This document shows, in pieces, positions 19,666 to 30,477 of a stretch of DNA of 64,000 nt. A program made the position numbers and the translations under genes. Under the pieces are notes generated by a model. That model was not told the DNA's origin. It saw nothing but the letters and a program-made list of their open reading frames with translations, and ran no database searches. How positions within the stretch are numbered: position 1 is the first letter of the stretch; each line of letters opens with the position of its first letter. The DNA comes from Streptomyces sp. DH12 (GTDB lineage Bacteria > Actinomycetota > Actinomycetes > Streptomycetales > Streptomycetaceae): contig NZ_JAHWGT010000025.1 in NCBI RefSeq assembly GCF_020873895.1, positions 1-64,000 on the forward strand. Reading direction: 5' to 3'.

Positions 19666-20403
19666 CTACGCGGGGCGAACCCCGAGGTGGACGACGTCCG
19701 GTACGCCCCGGGCAACCGCGACCTCTTCGGTCCTTACCCCGCTGAATCCGGCATTCCGCAAGGACGTTTCGAAATCGGCGGACGGGCGGGCGGACCACAC
19801 GGCGAGGACGCCCCCGGGTCTGAGCCGGCGCGCGCAGGCGGCGAGGCCGGACGGCGAGTACAGGCCGTCGTTGCCCTCCGTGACCGTCCAGTCGGGGCCG
19901 TTGTCGATGTCGAGGCAGAGCGCGTCGTAGGCGTCGGTGACCTCCGGGTCGCGCACGTAGGCCACGAGGTCGGTGTGGAGCAGGACGGTCCGGGGGTCGG
20001 CGAGCGCCGCGGCGGAGAGGGCGCGGAGCGGGCCCTCGCGGTGCCAGTCGACGATGGCCTGCTCCCGCTCCACGACGGCGATGCGGCCCCAGGCGGGGTC
20101 GGCGGCGGCGTGGGCCAGGGAGAAGCCCACACCGAGGCCGCCGATGAGCACGGAGGGCCGGTCTCCGGTGCCACCGGTGCTCCCCGGGTCGCGGCCGCCG
20201 TCGGGGGTCCCGCCGGCGGCGCCGTCGGCGGCCGGCGTCCCGCCCAGGGCCCGGAGCGCGGCGTCGACGAGCAGCCGCTCGGAGCGGCCGTCGGAAGTGT
20301 CCATGAGGAAGGTGCCGTTGGCGATGATCTCGAAGTGGTCGTCGCGCCTCCGCAGCACGACTTCACCGTACGGTCCTTCACGTCGGTCGAGCGTCACTGG
20401 CAT
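19666..20403 (-). CDS. Spermidine synthase-like methyltransferase-fold protein
   Basis: A 245-aa Rossmann-fold protein of the spermidine-synthase-like family. It begins with a small beta-domain (GPYGEVVLRRRDDHFEIIANG), and has the nucleotide-binding loop SVLIGGLGVGFSLAHA, the acidic residue after strand two (IAVVEREQ) and YDALCLDIDNGPDW in place of the catalytic D of polyamine synthases. Actinobacteria carry many such proteins of unknown substrate, so polyamine synthesis should not be assumed. The ATG follows a TAGGCT -10-like box (20410-20415) by six bases, suggesting a leaderless message. A Gly/Asp/Pro-rich insertion lies at about residues 55-83. Confidence 0.82.
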   Translation of the reverse strand: MPVTLDRREGPYGEVVLRRRDDHFEIIANGTFLMDTSDGRSERLLVDAALRALGGTPAADGAAGGTPDGGRDPGSTGGTGDRPSVLIGGLGVGFSLAHAAADPAWGRIAVVEREQAIVDWHREGPLRALSAAALADPRTVLLHTDLVAYVRDPEVTDAYDALCLDIDNGPDWTVTEGNDGLYSPSGLAACARRLRPGGVLAVWSARPSADFETSLRNAGFSGVRTEEVAVARGVPDVVHLGVRPA

Positions 20404-20551
20404 GCGCCAAGCCTATGCGGCGCGTGAGGGCCCGCCCTGACCCCGTGTGACCTGCGTCATGGACCGCGGTGCGGTCGGCCGCACGGGGTAAGGGGCCCCG
20501 GTGGGCCGGGGCGTTGACGGATGCCGGCGGCCGGGAGGAAGGGGGGTCGCC

Positions 20552-21421
20552 GTGCGCCTCGACGTGGAGACCCGCGGTACGCCGGACGGAGCCGAGGCCG
20601 CGGGGCGGCCACCGGGCCGCGTGCCCCGCCCGCGCGCGCCCGAGCGCACCACCGGCGAGCCGACGGCGGCGCCGACCCGCCCCGCCGCTTCGGTCGCGCC
20701 GGTCCCGCCCGCCGTGCCGGTCCCGCCCGCCGTGCCGGTGGCCGCCGCCGTGCCGGTCCGGGCCGCCGCTCCGGTGCGGTGGCCGCGGGGCGGGGCCCGG
20801 TGGTGGGGGGCGCTGCTGCCGACACCGACCGGCACGCCGTTCACCTTCGGGTACGCCCTCGTCCTCCTCGCGACCTCGCTCTACGCTGAGTTCGGCGACC
20901 CGCGGACCGTCGGCGCGCTGCTGCACGCCTCCAGTACCGACGTCGCCCACCTGTCCCGCGCCCCGGTGGCGGTCCTCCTGGCGAGCGCGCTGTGGGTGGC
21001 GGGCGGCCTGTCCTCCCCGTACGCCGTCGGTCTCGTCGTCGTCCTCACGGCGCTGGAGCGGCGGATCGGGGCGTGGCGGGCGGCGGGCGTGTTCGCCCTG
21101 GGGCACGTCGGGGCCACGCTGGTGACGCAGGTCCCGGTGGCGGTGTCCGTGGTCGCGGGGCACCTGCCGGTGACGTCCCTGCACCGCCTCGACTACGGGA
21201 TCAGCTTCGGCGTGCTCGCCTGCGTGGGCGCGCTGTCCGGGCTGCTCGGGCCGGTGGCGCGCGGTGCGGTCCTGGCCTGGGTGGGACTGATGCTGCTGTG
21301 GGACCTGGTGGCCTTCGAGGACCCGCCGACGGCCTGGGGCCACGTGCTCGCGCTGCTGATCGGCGTCGCCGGGTGGCCGCTGCTGCGGCGCGCCGCCGGA
21401 CGGGCCGCGGCGGCGCGGTGA
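20552..21421 (+). CDS. Rhomboid-like intramembrane protein
   Basis: A 289-aa membrane protein. The first 95 residues are a Pro/Ala/Val-rich cytoplasmic tail with PPAVPV repeats. Six hydrophobic segments follow. Although it has no classical GxSG, Ser218 in DYGISFGVLACVG and His264 in AWGHVLALLIG fall where the rhomboid catalytic Ser and His would be, and a further His sits in LGHVGATL. It may therefore be an active or a degenerate rhomboid. The GTG at 20552 has AGGGGGG upstream. It converges on the GNAT gene with nine bases between stops. Confidence 0.75.
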   Translation: MRLDVETRGTPDGAEAAGRPPGRVPRPRAPERTTGEPTAAPTRPAASVAPVPPAVPVPPAVPVAAAVPVRAAAPVRWPRGGARWWGALLPTPTGTPFTFGYALVLLATSLYAEFGDPRTVGALLHASSTDVAHLSRAPVAVLLASALWVAGGLSSPYAVGLVVVLTALERRIGAWRAAGVFALGHVGATLVTQVPVAVSVVAGHLPVTSLHRLDYGISFGVLACVGALSGLLGPVARGAVLAWVGLMLLWDLVAFEDPPTAWGHVLALLIGVAGWPLLRRAAGRAAAAR

Positions 21422-21430
21422 CCGGCCGCC

Positions 21431-22075
21431 CTACGGGGCGGAGCCGTCGCGTACGACACCGGTGAGCGGCCCCTGGTGGTGCCACCCCAGCGAGGCGTAC
21501 AGGGCGCGGCCGTCGACGGTGGCGCCGAGCACGCCGGTCGCGGCGCCGGCCCGGGCGGCCGCCGTCTGGAGGTTCCGCATGACCAGGCTGCCGAGGCCGC
21601 GCCGCTGGTGGCCGTCGAACGTCTCGATCTGGTCGAACACCGCGGTGGGGCCCGTCGGGGCGACCTGCCCGCGGGCGGCGAGCTCCCCGTCACCGGTGAG
21701 GACGCGGACGTGGTGGACGCCCTCGTGGAACTCGGTGCGCAGCGTGTACCCGGCCGGCGGCGCGGCCTCGGGGGCGGGGGTCAGCGCGGTGTACATCATG
21801 AAGCCCGGGTCGTCCGGGACGGTCCACTGCGGGGTGAGCCACCCGGCGACGTCCTCCGGCTCGGCGAGCACCTTCAGCCAGGCGTACGGCTGGGTGACCG
21901 TCTCGCAGAGCTCGCGGACGGCGGCCTCGTCCGGCTCCGGCAGCACATGGCGGAAGACGTGCCGGCTGAGGCCCACGTCGATGCGGTAGCCCCAGGGCTC
22001 GACGGCCGCCGGCGGCGTACCGCGCGAGACGGTCCAGCCGCGGACCCACGCCGCGGTAATGGCTGCGTTCTGCAT
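21431..22075 (-). CDS. GNAT-family N-acetyltransferase
   Basis: Acetyltransferase of unknown substrate, 214 aa. The acetyl-CoA-binding signature is QRRGLGSLVMRNLQ, followed by ATGVLGATVDGRALYASLGW, the usual C-terminal GNAT pattern. The N-terminal half (CETVTQPYAWLKVLAEPEDV) is not clearly a GNAT fold and may be a substrate-binding lid. The ATG at 22075 lies six bases after a TGTAAT -10-like box and inside the loop of an inverted repeat, so the message is probably leaderless and may be autoregulated. Confidence 0.82.
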   Translation of the reverse strand: MQNAAITAAWVRGWTVSRGTPPAAVEPWGYRIDVGLSRHVFRHVLPEPDEAAVRELCETVTQPYAWLKVLAEPEDVAGWLTPQWTVPDDPGFMMYTALTPAPEAAPPAGYTLRTEFHEGVHHVRVLTGDGELAARGQVAPTGPTAVFDQIETFDGHQRRGLGSLVMRNLQTAAARAGAATGVLGATVDGRALYASLGWHHQGPLTGVVRDGSAP

Positions 22076-22087
22076 CAGGCCATTACA
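22056..22087 (-). promoter_or_regulatory. Leaderless promoter and inverted repeat over the GNAT start
   Basis: GTAATGGC (22056-22063) and GCCATTAC (22079-22086) form perfect 8-bp arms around the ATG at 22073-22075. The outer arm includes TGTAAT, a -10-like box six bases before the ATG. The other arm is inside the coding sequence. It could be an operator or an RNA hairpin that presents the start codon in its loop. Confidence 0.5.
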
Positions 22088-22187
22088 CCGCAGGTGGCGC
22101 GCCTCCCACCAGCGGGTTACGGATCGAGAGGATGCCGGCACTCCGTGTGGGCGCGGGCAGGGGCGCGGACGGGGAGGCGTCCGCGCG

Positions 22188-22691
22188 TCAGTCCAGCCAG
22201 ACCAGCACCGCGTCCCCCTCCCGCGCCGCGGAGGTGAGGAACGGGACCAGCTCGCCGTAGTGGTGCGTCACGTAGTCGAGGGACTCGCCGCGCTCCCACA
22301 CCACGCTCGGATACACGTCCGCCCGGGCCAGGTCCTCCGGCCCGACGCCCTCCACCAGCCGGGCCTCGGGCACGGCCGCCAGCGCCTCCGCGGCGGCGCG
22401 GACCCGCTCGGGGGTGAGGTAGCGCGGCGGCGCGTACCCCCAGTCGCCGGCCTCCGGAAGCGCCGCCTCGCCGAAGACGACGTCGACCGGGAAGTCGAGC
22501 CGCGACAGCAGGAAGTCCAGCGCGTGCCACGCCTTGTCGGTGCTCAGGCAGCGGGCGGCGGCCGCGCCCGGCTCCTCGTCCAGCTCCGCCTCGACCAGCT
22601 CGTCGACGAGCCCCCGGGCCCACTCGGGGTCCCCGAGCGCCCGCTCGAACTGCGCCGGTGTCAGCCGTACGTACTCTCCGATCATGCTCAT
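22188..22691 (-). CDS. DUF1877 (YfbM-like) protein
   Basis: A 167-aa cytoplasmic protein. It starts MSMIGEYVRLTPAQFERAL and has CLSTDKAWHALDFLLSR and AARYLTP-like positions (PPRYLTPERVRAAAEAL), the pattern of DUF1877/YfbM. The C-terminal YVTHHYGELVPFLTSAAREG is also family-typical. Molecular function unknown. A TACGAT -10-like box (22698-22703) six bases before the ATG and the absence of a ribosome site suggest leaderless translation. It stands alone on the minus strand. Confidence 0.85.
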   Translation of the reverse strand: MSMIGEYVRLTPAQFERALGDPEWARGLVDELVEAELDEEPGAAAARCLSTDKAWHALDFLLSRLDFPVDVVFGEAALPEAGDWGYAPPRYLTPERVRAAAEALAAVPEARLVEGVGPEDLARADVYPSVVWERGESLDYVTHHYGELVPFLTSAAREGDAVLVWLD

Positions 22692-22975
22692 GGACGGATC
22701 GTAGGAGCCCCCACTGACAACGGCCCGGGGCCGCGGGCCCGCCGGTCGGCCGGACCGCCCGCGTCACCAACGGTCGATGTCAGGTTCATCCGAATTCTGC
22801 ACGGCTCGTGTCCGGTGACCGGGGCCGCGCGAAGTAGGTGTGGCCACTTGGCACCCGCAGCCGGTCGGACCGACTCTGCATCCTCGACGGTCACCGTCCA
22901 TGCCGTCTGCGGGTGTGCGCCACGACGCACGCCCGCAGACGCCGCTTCCCGACTCGGTTGCGAGGGCCGTTCCCC

Positions 22976-23170
22976 TTACTCGGCCCCCTCGATGACCCCG
23001 TGGACGGCTACGCAGTAGTAGATCCCTTCGATGTCCTGCACCACGCCGTTCTTGGCGCGGCAGTCCGCCTCCGAGATGGGACCTGGGTCTGCCATGGACG
23101 GTGTCCCACCGATGACGGTGAGCGCCAGAGCGGTGCAGGTCATGACGATGATGGACGCGGTTCGTCGCAT
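22976..23170 (-). CDS. Small secreted two-cysteine protein
   Basis: A 64-aa protein with a signal peptide (MRRTASIIVMTCTALALTVI, probable cleavage after MADP region) and a mature part of about 35 residues containing two cysteines (EADCRAKNG and IYYCVAVHG) that could pair. The ATG at 23170 has GGAGGAGG nearby. Codon usage is less extreme than in neighbours. I recognise no family. A short mature secreted peptide could be a surface or inhibitor-like protein, but nothing in the sequence proves a role. Confidence 0.65.
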   Translation of the reverse strand: MRRTASIIVMTCTALALTVIGGTPSMADPGPISEADCRAKNGVVQDIEGIYYCVAVHGVIEGAE

Positions 23171-23409
23171 GGGCGCCTCCTCCTGGATCACGAGTTGCGC
23201 CGAACGTTTCACAGCCTCGACGTCGCTCGGTTTGCCGACGCACCCCCGAAAGAGTGAGTACCTGCGCGCGAGACCCGAGGGTCCTTGATCCCGGTGATCA
23301 CCCCGACCTGGGGAACCGCTTCACGCACGACCCAACAGACCTGTGCAGCCTCGGACGCACGATTGATCTGACTTCTGCAAGGTCCAGCACTACGAGACAG
23401 TCGACAGGT

Positions 23410-23426
23410 GATCGCTGTGGGCGAAC
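23410..23426 (+). promoter_or_regulatory. ClgR-like box upstream of lon
   Basis: GATCGC-N5-GCGAAC, close to the reported ClgR motif GTTCGC-N5-GCG and nearly palindromic. ClgR is known to activate lon and clp genes in Streptomyces lividans. It lies 75 bases before the lon ATG. Confidence 0.55.
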
Positions 23427-23458
23427 AGCCATCGGGGAACACCCGGGCGCTCACAAGC

Positions 23459-23479
23459 ATTGAGTCGGTACAGCTCAAC
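23459..23479 (+). promoter_or_regulatory. HAIR-like HspR operator upstream of lon
   Basis: ATTGAGT-N7-GCTCAAC matches the HAIR consensus CTTGAGT-N7-ACTCAAG at 11 of 14 positions, including all TTGAG/CTCAA bases. HspR is reported to repress lon, dnaK and clpB in Streptomyces coelicolor. The site ends 21 bases before the start codon, so bound repressor would cover the promoter or the early transcript. Confidence 0.7.
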
Positions 23480-23500
23480 TTGACTGCCGAAGGGGAGATC

Positions 23501-25903
<2,403 letters not shown>

Positions 25904-25913
25904 CGCCCCGCGC

Positions 25914-26008
25914 CCGGCACGGGCGGCGACCACCGCCGCCCGTGCCGGCCTGCCGCCCGTGCCGGCCTGCCGCCCGTGCCGGCCTGCCGCCCGTGCCGGC
26001 ACGGGCGG
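25914..26008. repeat. Hairpin array and four 17-bp tandem repeats, bidirectional terminator
   Basis: A 15-bp stem with a 5-base loop (25914-25948) begins 10 bases after the lon stop. Its right arm is the first of four tandem 17-bp units (25935-25951, 25952-25968, 25969-25985, 25986-26002, the last partial). The array ends in a 22-bp perfect palindrome (25987-26008). Each unit contains GCCCGTGCCGGCC and can pair with either end. It lies between convergent genes and should terminate both. Confidence 0.75.
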
Positions 26009-26020
26009 GGCCGGCTCGCG

Positions 26021-27235
26021 TCAGGGCTCCAGCCAGCCCCGTGCGGTGGCCCGCGCGCCCGCCTGGAAGCGCGTGCGCGCGTCCAGCGCCTCCAGCAGCC
26101 GACTGATCCGGCGCCGCGCGGTGTGGACGTGCACGCCGAGCCGCCGCGCTATGGCCTCGTCCTTCAGCCCGGCGGCGAGCAGCCGCAGCAACTCCCGCTG
26201 CTCCGCCCCGCCCCCGGCCCCGCCGTCCCGCCGCAACCCCGCGGCTGCGCCGCCCGCGGACGCCCCGCCCACGACGGCCACCGGAGCCGGACCCGGGCCC
26301 CCGGCGGGCGCCCCCGCCGCCCCGGCGCCCGTACCCGCCACCCCGGCCACGCCCGTGTCCGCGGTACCGCCCCCCTCCGGTCCCGTACGCGCGACGCCCG
26401 CACCGGCCCCGACCGGCCCCGCCCCCGCCGGCCCGGTGCCCGGACCGGCCGCCGCGCCGGCCCCGGCGCACTCCAGCGGTACCGCCCGTTCCCACACCGC
26501 CTCGAAGAGCGGCACCAGCGCCTCCCGCAGCCGCGCGTCGGCGACGACCAGGGCGTACGCCCGCGGGTCGGCCGGGTCCGCCGGGGGCAGCAGCGTCACC
26601 CGCCGGTCCACGGCCACCAGCCGCGTCGGCACCCCCGCCGCGACCCGCACCCGCAGCCCCCGCCGCGCCAGCGCCGCCACCGCCCGGGCCCGGCCGGGAG
26701 CGGCGAACCCCGCCCGGTCCAGCACCGCCCGCACCTCGACGCCCCGCGCGAGCAGCCCGCCGACGTCCAGGCACGCGTACGGCGGCCGGTCCATCAGCAG
26801 CACCTCCCGCTCGGCCCCGGCGATGAGCCGCCCGACCCGCTCGTCGACCGCCCGCCGACCGGTCACCGCCTCCACGCCGCCGGCCCCCGTCCGCGCCGCG
26901 GCCGCCCGCTCCGCCGCGAGCCGCTCGGCGGTCGACCGGAGCCGCTCCAACTCCGCCGACCTGCGGTGCAGTTCCTCCTGCCGCCGGTCGATCAGCGTGC
27001 GGATGGCGGTCGCCGGCGCGGCGGGGTGGGGCAGCCCGCCCTTCTCCGCGGGGTCCGCGGGCCGGGCGAACCCGTGCTCCACCAGCCGGTCCAGCGCGGT
27101 GTGCACCCGCTCACTCGGAAGGTCGAGGAGCAGCGCCAACTCCTCGACTCGTTCGGCCCGTTCCAACAGCAATGCCTCATACGCCCGCTCCTCGGCCTCC
27201 CCCAGGCCAAGTGGGGGCATTCCCCCCTTGATCAT
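26021..27235 (-). CDS. TrmB-like/LuxR-type transcriptional regulator
   Basis: Regulator of 404 aa. The N-terminus is a TrmB-like winged helix (AYEALLLERAERVEELALLL, PSERVHTALDRLVEHGF), followed by a helical linker (RRQEELHRRSAELERLRSTA) and a phospholipase-D-like middle domain (EVLLMDRPPYACLD). A Gly/Ala/Pro-rich linker of about 90 residues leads to a C-terminal LuxR helix-turn-helix (RLLAAGLKDEAIARRLGVHV). The start is uncertain between ATGs at 27235 and 27220; a short hairpin covers the second one. Divergent from a secreted M4 protease, it may control that gene, a pairing I consider likely but unproven. Confidence 0.83.
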   Translation of the reverse strand: MIKGGMPPLGLGEAEERAYEALLLERAERVEELALLLDLPSERVHTALDRLVEHGFARPADPAEKGGLPHPAAPATAIRTLIDRRQEELHRRSAELERLRSTAERLAAERAAAARTGAGGVEAVTGRRAVDERVGRLIAGAEREVLLMDRPPYACLDVGGLLARGVEVRAVLDRAGFAAPGRARAVAALARRGLRVRVAAGVPTRLVAVDRRVTLLPPADPADPRAYALVVADARLREALVPLFEAVWERAVPLECAGAGAAAGPGTGPAGAGPVGAGAGVARTGPEGGGTADTGVAGVAGTGAGAAGAPAGGPGPAPVAVVGGASAGGAAAGLRRDGGAGGGAEQRELLRLLAAGLKDEAIARRLGVHVHTARRRISRLLEALDARTRFQAGARATARGWLEP

Positions 27236-27389
27236 GGGTCGGATTCTCTTCGGGCCTCCGCCGGACACACAAGTGTGCATGTCCACTTCTCCGCACGCTT
27301 GGCTCATTGCCCACCGGTGAGGCGCGCCGCTTGCATGTCCCCACACCACCCGAACGGCTCTGACCAAGCACGTAGGAGGGGTACGAACA

Positions 27390-30314
27390 GTGCGCGAACC
27401 CAGGACGACCTCGGCGAGATCCGGCATACGGAAGGGGGCTGCCGCGAGTGGGGGAGCGGTGCTCGTCGCCGCCGGTCTGCTCGTCACGGCGGTCCCCGCC
27501 GCCCACGCCGCCGACACCACCCGGACGGCGAACCCGCAGGCCACCGCGGCGGCACCGGGCGACCCCCGGCCGACCGCGCCGGGGGCCGACCTCATCCCGC
27601 TCCCCGAGACCGACACCCCATCCCTCGTCGAGGGCATCCGCGAGCCGGTCGACGCCGGCGCCGCGCCCGCCGACGCGGCGCGCGGCCACCTCGCCGCGAA
27701 GGAGAGCCGGTACAAGATCCCCGACCCGCGGCGCGATCTCGCCCCCGTGCGGACCCTGCGGCGCGGCGGTGACGAGACGGTACGGCTCCAGCAGAAGCAC
27801 CGCGGGGTGCCGGTCCTCGGCGGCCAGTACGTCGTCCGCATGGAGACCGGCGACGGACGCCGCGCCGTGACCGGCACCTCGGGCCGGTACTTCACCGGCC
27901 TGACGGTCGGCACCACGCCGGCGGTCAGCGCGGAGACCGCCGTCCGCCGGGCCGTCGGCGCGGCGCTCGACCGGTTCGGCGGCGACCGGCTCACCCGGCC
28001 GGGCACCGGCCCGGCCCGGCGCGAGGCGACCGGCGGCCCGGCGCTGCGGGGCAGCTCGGCCGGGCTCGTCGTCATCCCGCGCGGCACGGGCGTCCTCGCC
28101 TACCACGTGACCGTGCGCGGCACGAGCCCGGCGACCGGCGAACCGGTCCTCCAGCACGTCTACGTCGACGCGAGGGCCGGCTACCCGCTCCTCCAGCACA
28201 CCGGCATCAAGACCTTCACCGCCCCCGGCACCACCCCCCGGACCGCCCCCGGCGCGGCCCCCGGGGCCGCCGGCGCGGGCACCCGGCAGCGGGCCGCGGA
28301 CACGGCGGACGGCGCCGGCGCCGCCACCGGCAGCGGCGTGCGCCTCGACGGGACGAAGGTGCCGCTGAACCTCCACCGGCCGGCCGCCGACGGGCCGTAC
28401 CTGATGACCGACCTCGCCCGCATGGCCGACGGCAGCAAGAACGCGCTCACCACCTGGGACGCCCGCGACAAGGACGTCCTGGAGGTCCTCGGCGGCTGGC
28501 CGGAGGGCATGAAGCCGTTCTCCTCGCCGACCCCCGCGTTCGGGCGGGACGCCACCGACGCCGGCGCGGTCGACGCGCACTGGGCGGCGGGCCAGGTCCA
28601 CGACTACTACAAGGAGCGGCACGGCCGGTCCGGGCTCGACGGGCGCGGCTCCGCCGTCAACTCCCTCGTCGGCGTCACCCTCTTCGGGATGCCGTACGCC
28701 AACGCGTTCTGGGACGGCACCAAGATGGTGTACGGCTCCGGTGACGAGGAGTTCCGCCCGCTCTCCGCCGACCTCGACGTCGTCGGCCACGAGATGACGC
28801 ACGGCGTCGTCGAGAACACCGCCGACCTCGTCTACGCGGGCCAGTCCGGCGCCCTCAACGAGGCCGTCGCCGACTACTTCGGCAACGCCGTCGACGTCGA
28901 CCGGTCGGGCCTGTCCATGGACGACCCCGACGCCGGGCTCATCGGCGAGGACCTGTGCCGCACGGCGAAGCCCCGCGAGTGCGCCCTGCGCGACCTGGAC
29001 GACGGCGCCACCACGTCGGGGAACTTCCTCGGCGTGACCTTCGGCATCGACAACGGCGGGGTCCACCTCAACTCCACGATCTTCTCCGGCGCCCTGTGGG
29101 ACATCCGCCAGGACCTCGGCGCCGAACCGGCCGACCGGATCGTCTACAAGGCGCTCACCGAGTACCTCACCCCGCTCGACGGCTTCACCGAGGGCCGTGA
29201 GGCGGTCGTCGCGGCCGCCCGGGACCTCGGCCTCACCGCCCGGCAGGTCGACACCGTCAAGCGGTCCTTCACCGCGCACGGCATCGTGCGCGGCTGGGAG
29301 AGCGCCCTCGGCGTGGACTCGGAGGCCCTGCTCACCAAGGTGAACACCGACGGCACCGAGGTCCAGGCGGGCGGCGGCTGGTGGACGGCGGCCCGGTCCG
29401 ACGAGGACGGCTCCGAGCCGTACTCCGTCTACGCCGGCCGCGTCGACGGCAAGGGCGCCCCCCGGTTGATGAGCCCCAACGACGGCCGGTACCACGTCAA
29501 CCCGGCGACCGACGGCCGCACGGTGGTGTGGGCCGCGTACGGCCCCGACAGCGTCGACGTCCTCTCCCGGCCCCTCGCCGGCGGCCCGGTGAAGAAGCTG
29601 CTGTCCACCCAGGGCGACGTCCTCAGCCTGCGCGTCGACCGCGGCACGACCGTCTTCGACCTGTACGACGTCCTCGGCGACGGCCGCCACGTCGGCTACC
29701 TGCGGCCCGGCGACCCGCGGCCCACGTACGTCGACGGCGCCCGCGACGACACCCTCACCGGCCTGCCCTCCGTCGGCCACGGGAAGATCGCCTACGCCAA
29801 GCTGTACCCGGCCGACGGCGACCACCGGCTCGGCGTCGAGATCCTCGACCCGGCGACGGGCCGGACCGTCCTCGCCGAGCAGCTGGGCGAGCCGCAGTCC
29901 CTGGGCCGCACCGGGATCAACGCCACCCACGTCTTCTGGCTCAACGACGAGAACCTCGACGACGAGGGCCGGATGACCATCCGCAGGACCGGGCACGACG
30001 GCACGGGCACGTACGACATCAGCAGCGAGTACAAGCCGGGCGCGCTCGTCGCCTCGGACCTCACCGTCTCGGACACGGCGGTCACCGTCAGCGCCACCCC
30101 GCCCGGCGACGGCTCGCAGGCGCTCGACAACGCGGCCCTGCCGAAGGTCTGGCAGCTCACCACGGACGGCTCGCGCACCCAGCGGGTCTCCTGCAACCGC
30201 GGCATGCAGCTCTCCCCGGCGGCCGACACCGGCACCCGGGTGGTCTGGCTGGACGGGACGACCGGCTGGACCGACCTCGTCACCCGTGCCCGCCCGGCGG
30301 GCCGCTGCGGCTGA
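27390..30314 (+). CDS. Secreted thermolysin-family (M4) zinc metalloprotease
   Basis: Secreted protease precursor, 974 aa. A signal peptide (GAVLVAAGLLVTAVPAAHAA) is followed by an FTP/PepSY-type inhibitory propeptide. The catalytic domain has the zinc ligands His467 and His471 in HEMTH, with Glu468 as the base and Glu491 in GALNEAVADYFG as the third ligand, plus GGVHLNSTIFSGALW. Past residue about 640 there is a C-terminal region of some 330 residues with beta-propeller-like repeats (WWTAARSDEDGSEPYSVYAG, YHVNPATDGRTVVWAAYGP, HVFWLNDENLDDEG). This is unusual for M4 enzymes. GTG start with GGAGGGG upstream; a perfect terminator follows. Confidence 0.93.
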   Translation: MREPRTTSARSGIRKGAAASGGAVLVAAGLLVTAVPAAHAADTTRTANPQATAAAPGDPRPTAPGADLIPLPETDTPSLVEGIREPVDAGAAPADAARGHLAAKESRYKIPDPRRDLAPVRTLRRGGDETVRLQQKHRGVPVLGGQYVVRMETGDGRRAVTGTSGRYFTGLTVGTTPAVSAETAVRRAVGAALDRFGGDRLTRPGTGPARREATGGPALRGSSAGLVVIPRGTGVLAYHVTVRGTSPATGEPVLQHVYVDARAGYPLLQHTGIKTFTAPGTTPRTAPGAAPGAAGAGTRQRAADTADGAGAATGSGVRLDGTKVPLNLHRPAADGPYLMTDLARMADGSKNALTTWDARDKDVLEVLGGWPEGMKPFSSPTPAFGRDATDAGAVDAHWAAGQVHDYYKERHGRSGLDGRGSAVNSLVGVTLFGMPYANAFWDGTKMVYGSGDEEFRPLSADLDVVGHEMTHGVVENTADLVYAGQSGALNEAVADYFGNAVDVDRSGLSMDDPDAGLIGEDLCRTAKPRECALRDLDDGATTSGNFLGVTFGIDNGGVHLNSTIFSGALWDIRQDLGAEPADRIVYKALTEYLTPLDGFTEGREAVVAAARDLGLTARQVDTVKRSFTAHGIVRGWESALGVDSEALLTKVNTDGTEVQAGGGWWTAARSDEDGSEPYSVYAGRVDGKGAPRLMSPNDGRYHVNPATDGRTVVWAAYGPDSVDVLSRPLAGGPVKKLLSTQGDVLSLRVDRGTTVFDLYDVLGDGRHVGYLRPGDPRPTYVDGARDDTLTGLPSVGHGKIAYAKLYPADGDHRLGVEILDPATGRTVLAEQLGEPQSLGRTGINATHVFWLNDENLDDEGRMTIRRTGHDGTGTYDISSEYKPGALVASDLTVSDTAVTVSATPPGDGSQALDNAALPKVWQLTTDGSRTQRVSCNRGMQLSPAADTGTRVVWLDGTTGWTDLVTRARPAGRCG

Positions 30315-30361
30315 CACGGCGACCGGCCCCGGGCCCGCCCCGGTCGACCGGGACGGGCCCC

Positions 30362-30392
30362 GAGCCCCCGGCACCCCGGGTGCCGGGGGCTC
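30362..30392 (+). terminator. Perfect hairpin terminator after M4 protease
   Basis: Two perfectly complementary 14-base arms (outer end GAGCCCCCGG) with a 3-base loop, 48 bases after the protease stop. A weaker hairpin lies immediately before it. Confidence 0.75.
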
Positions 30393-30477
30393 CCCCGCTG
30401 TCCGCGACGGCTCCTCGCCCGCGCGGGCAGCGCCTATGCTGAGGGCGCTCCAGAACGCCTGAGTGGGGTCCGTCCGT

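Larger units (their letters stand above)
23171..23500. promoter_or_regulatory. lon upstream regulatory region
   Basis: 330 bases between the small secreted protein (minus) and lon (plus). The proximal 95 bases hold a ClgR-like box (23410-23426) and a HAIR-like inverted repeat (23459-23479). GC content is lower than in surrounding genes. No additional gene is evident. Confidence 0.6.

Noticed and set aside
19666-20403. True spermidine synthase
   Set aside because: The catalytic-site segment differs and no adenosylmethionine decarboxylase is nearby, so only the fold family is claimed.
25914-26008. Possible CRISPR-like array
   Set aside because: Units are contiguous with no spacers and there are no cas genes; it is a terminator-type tandem repeat.
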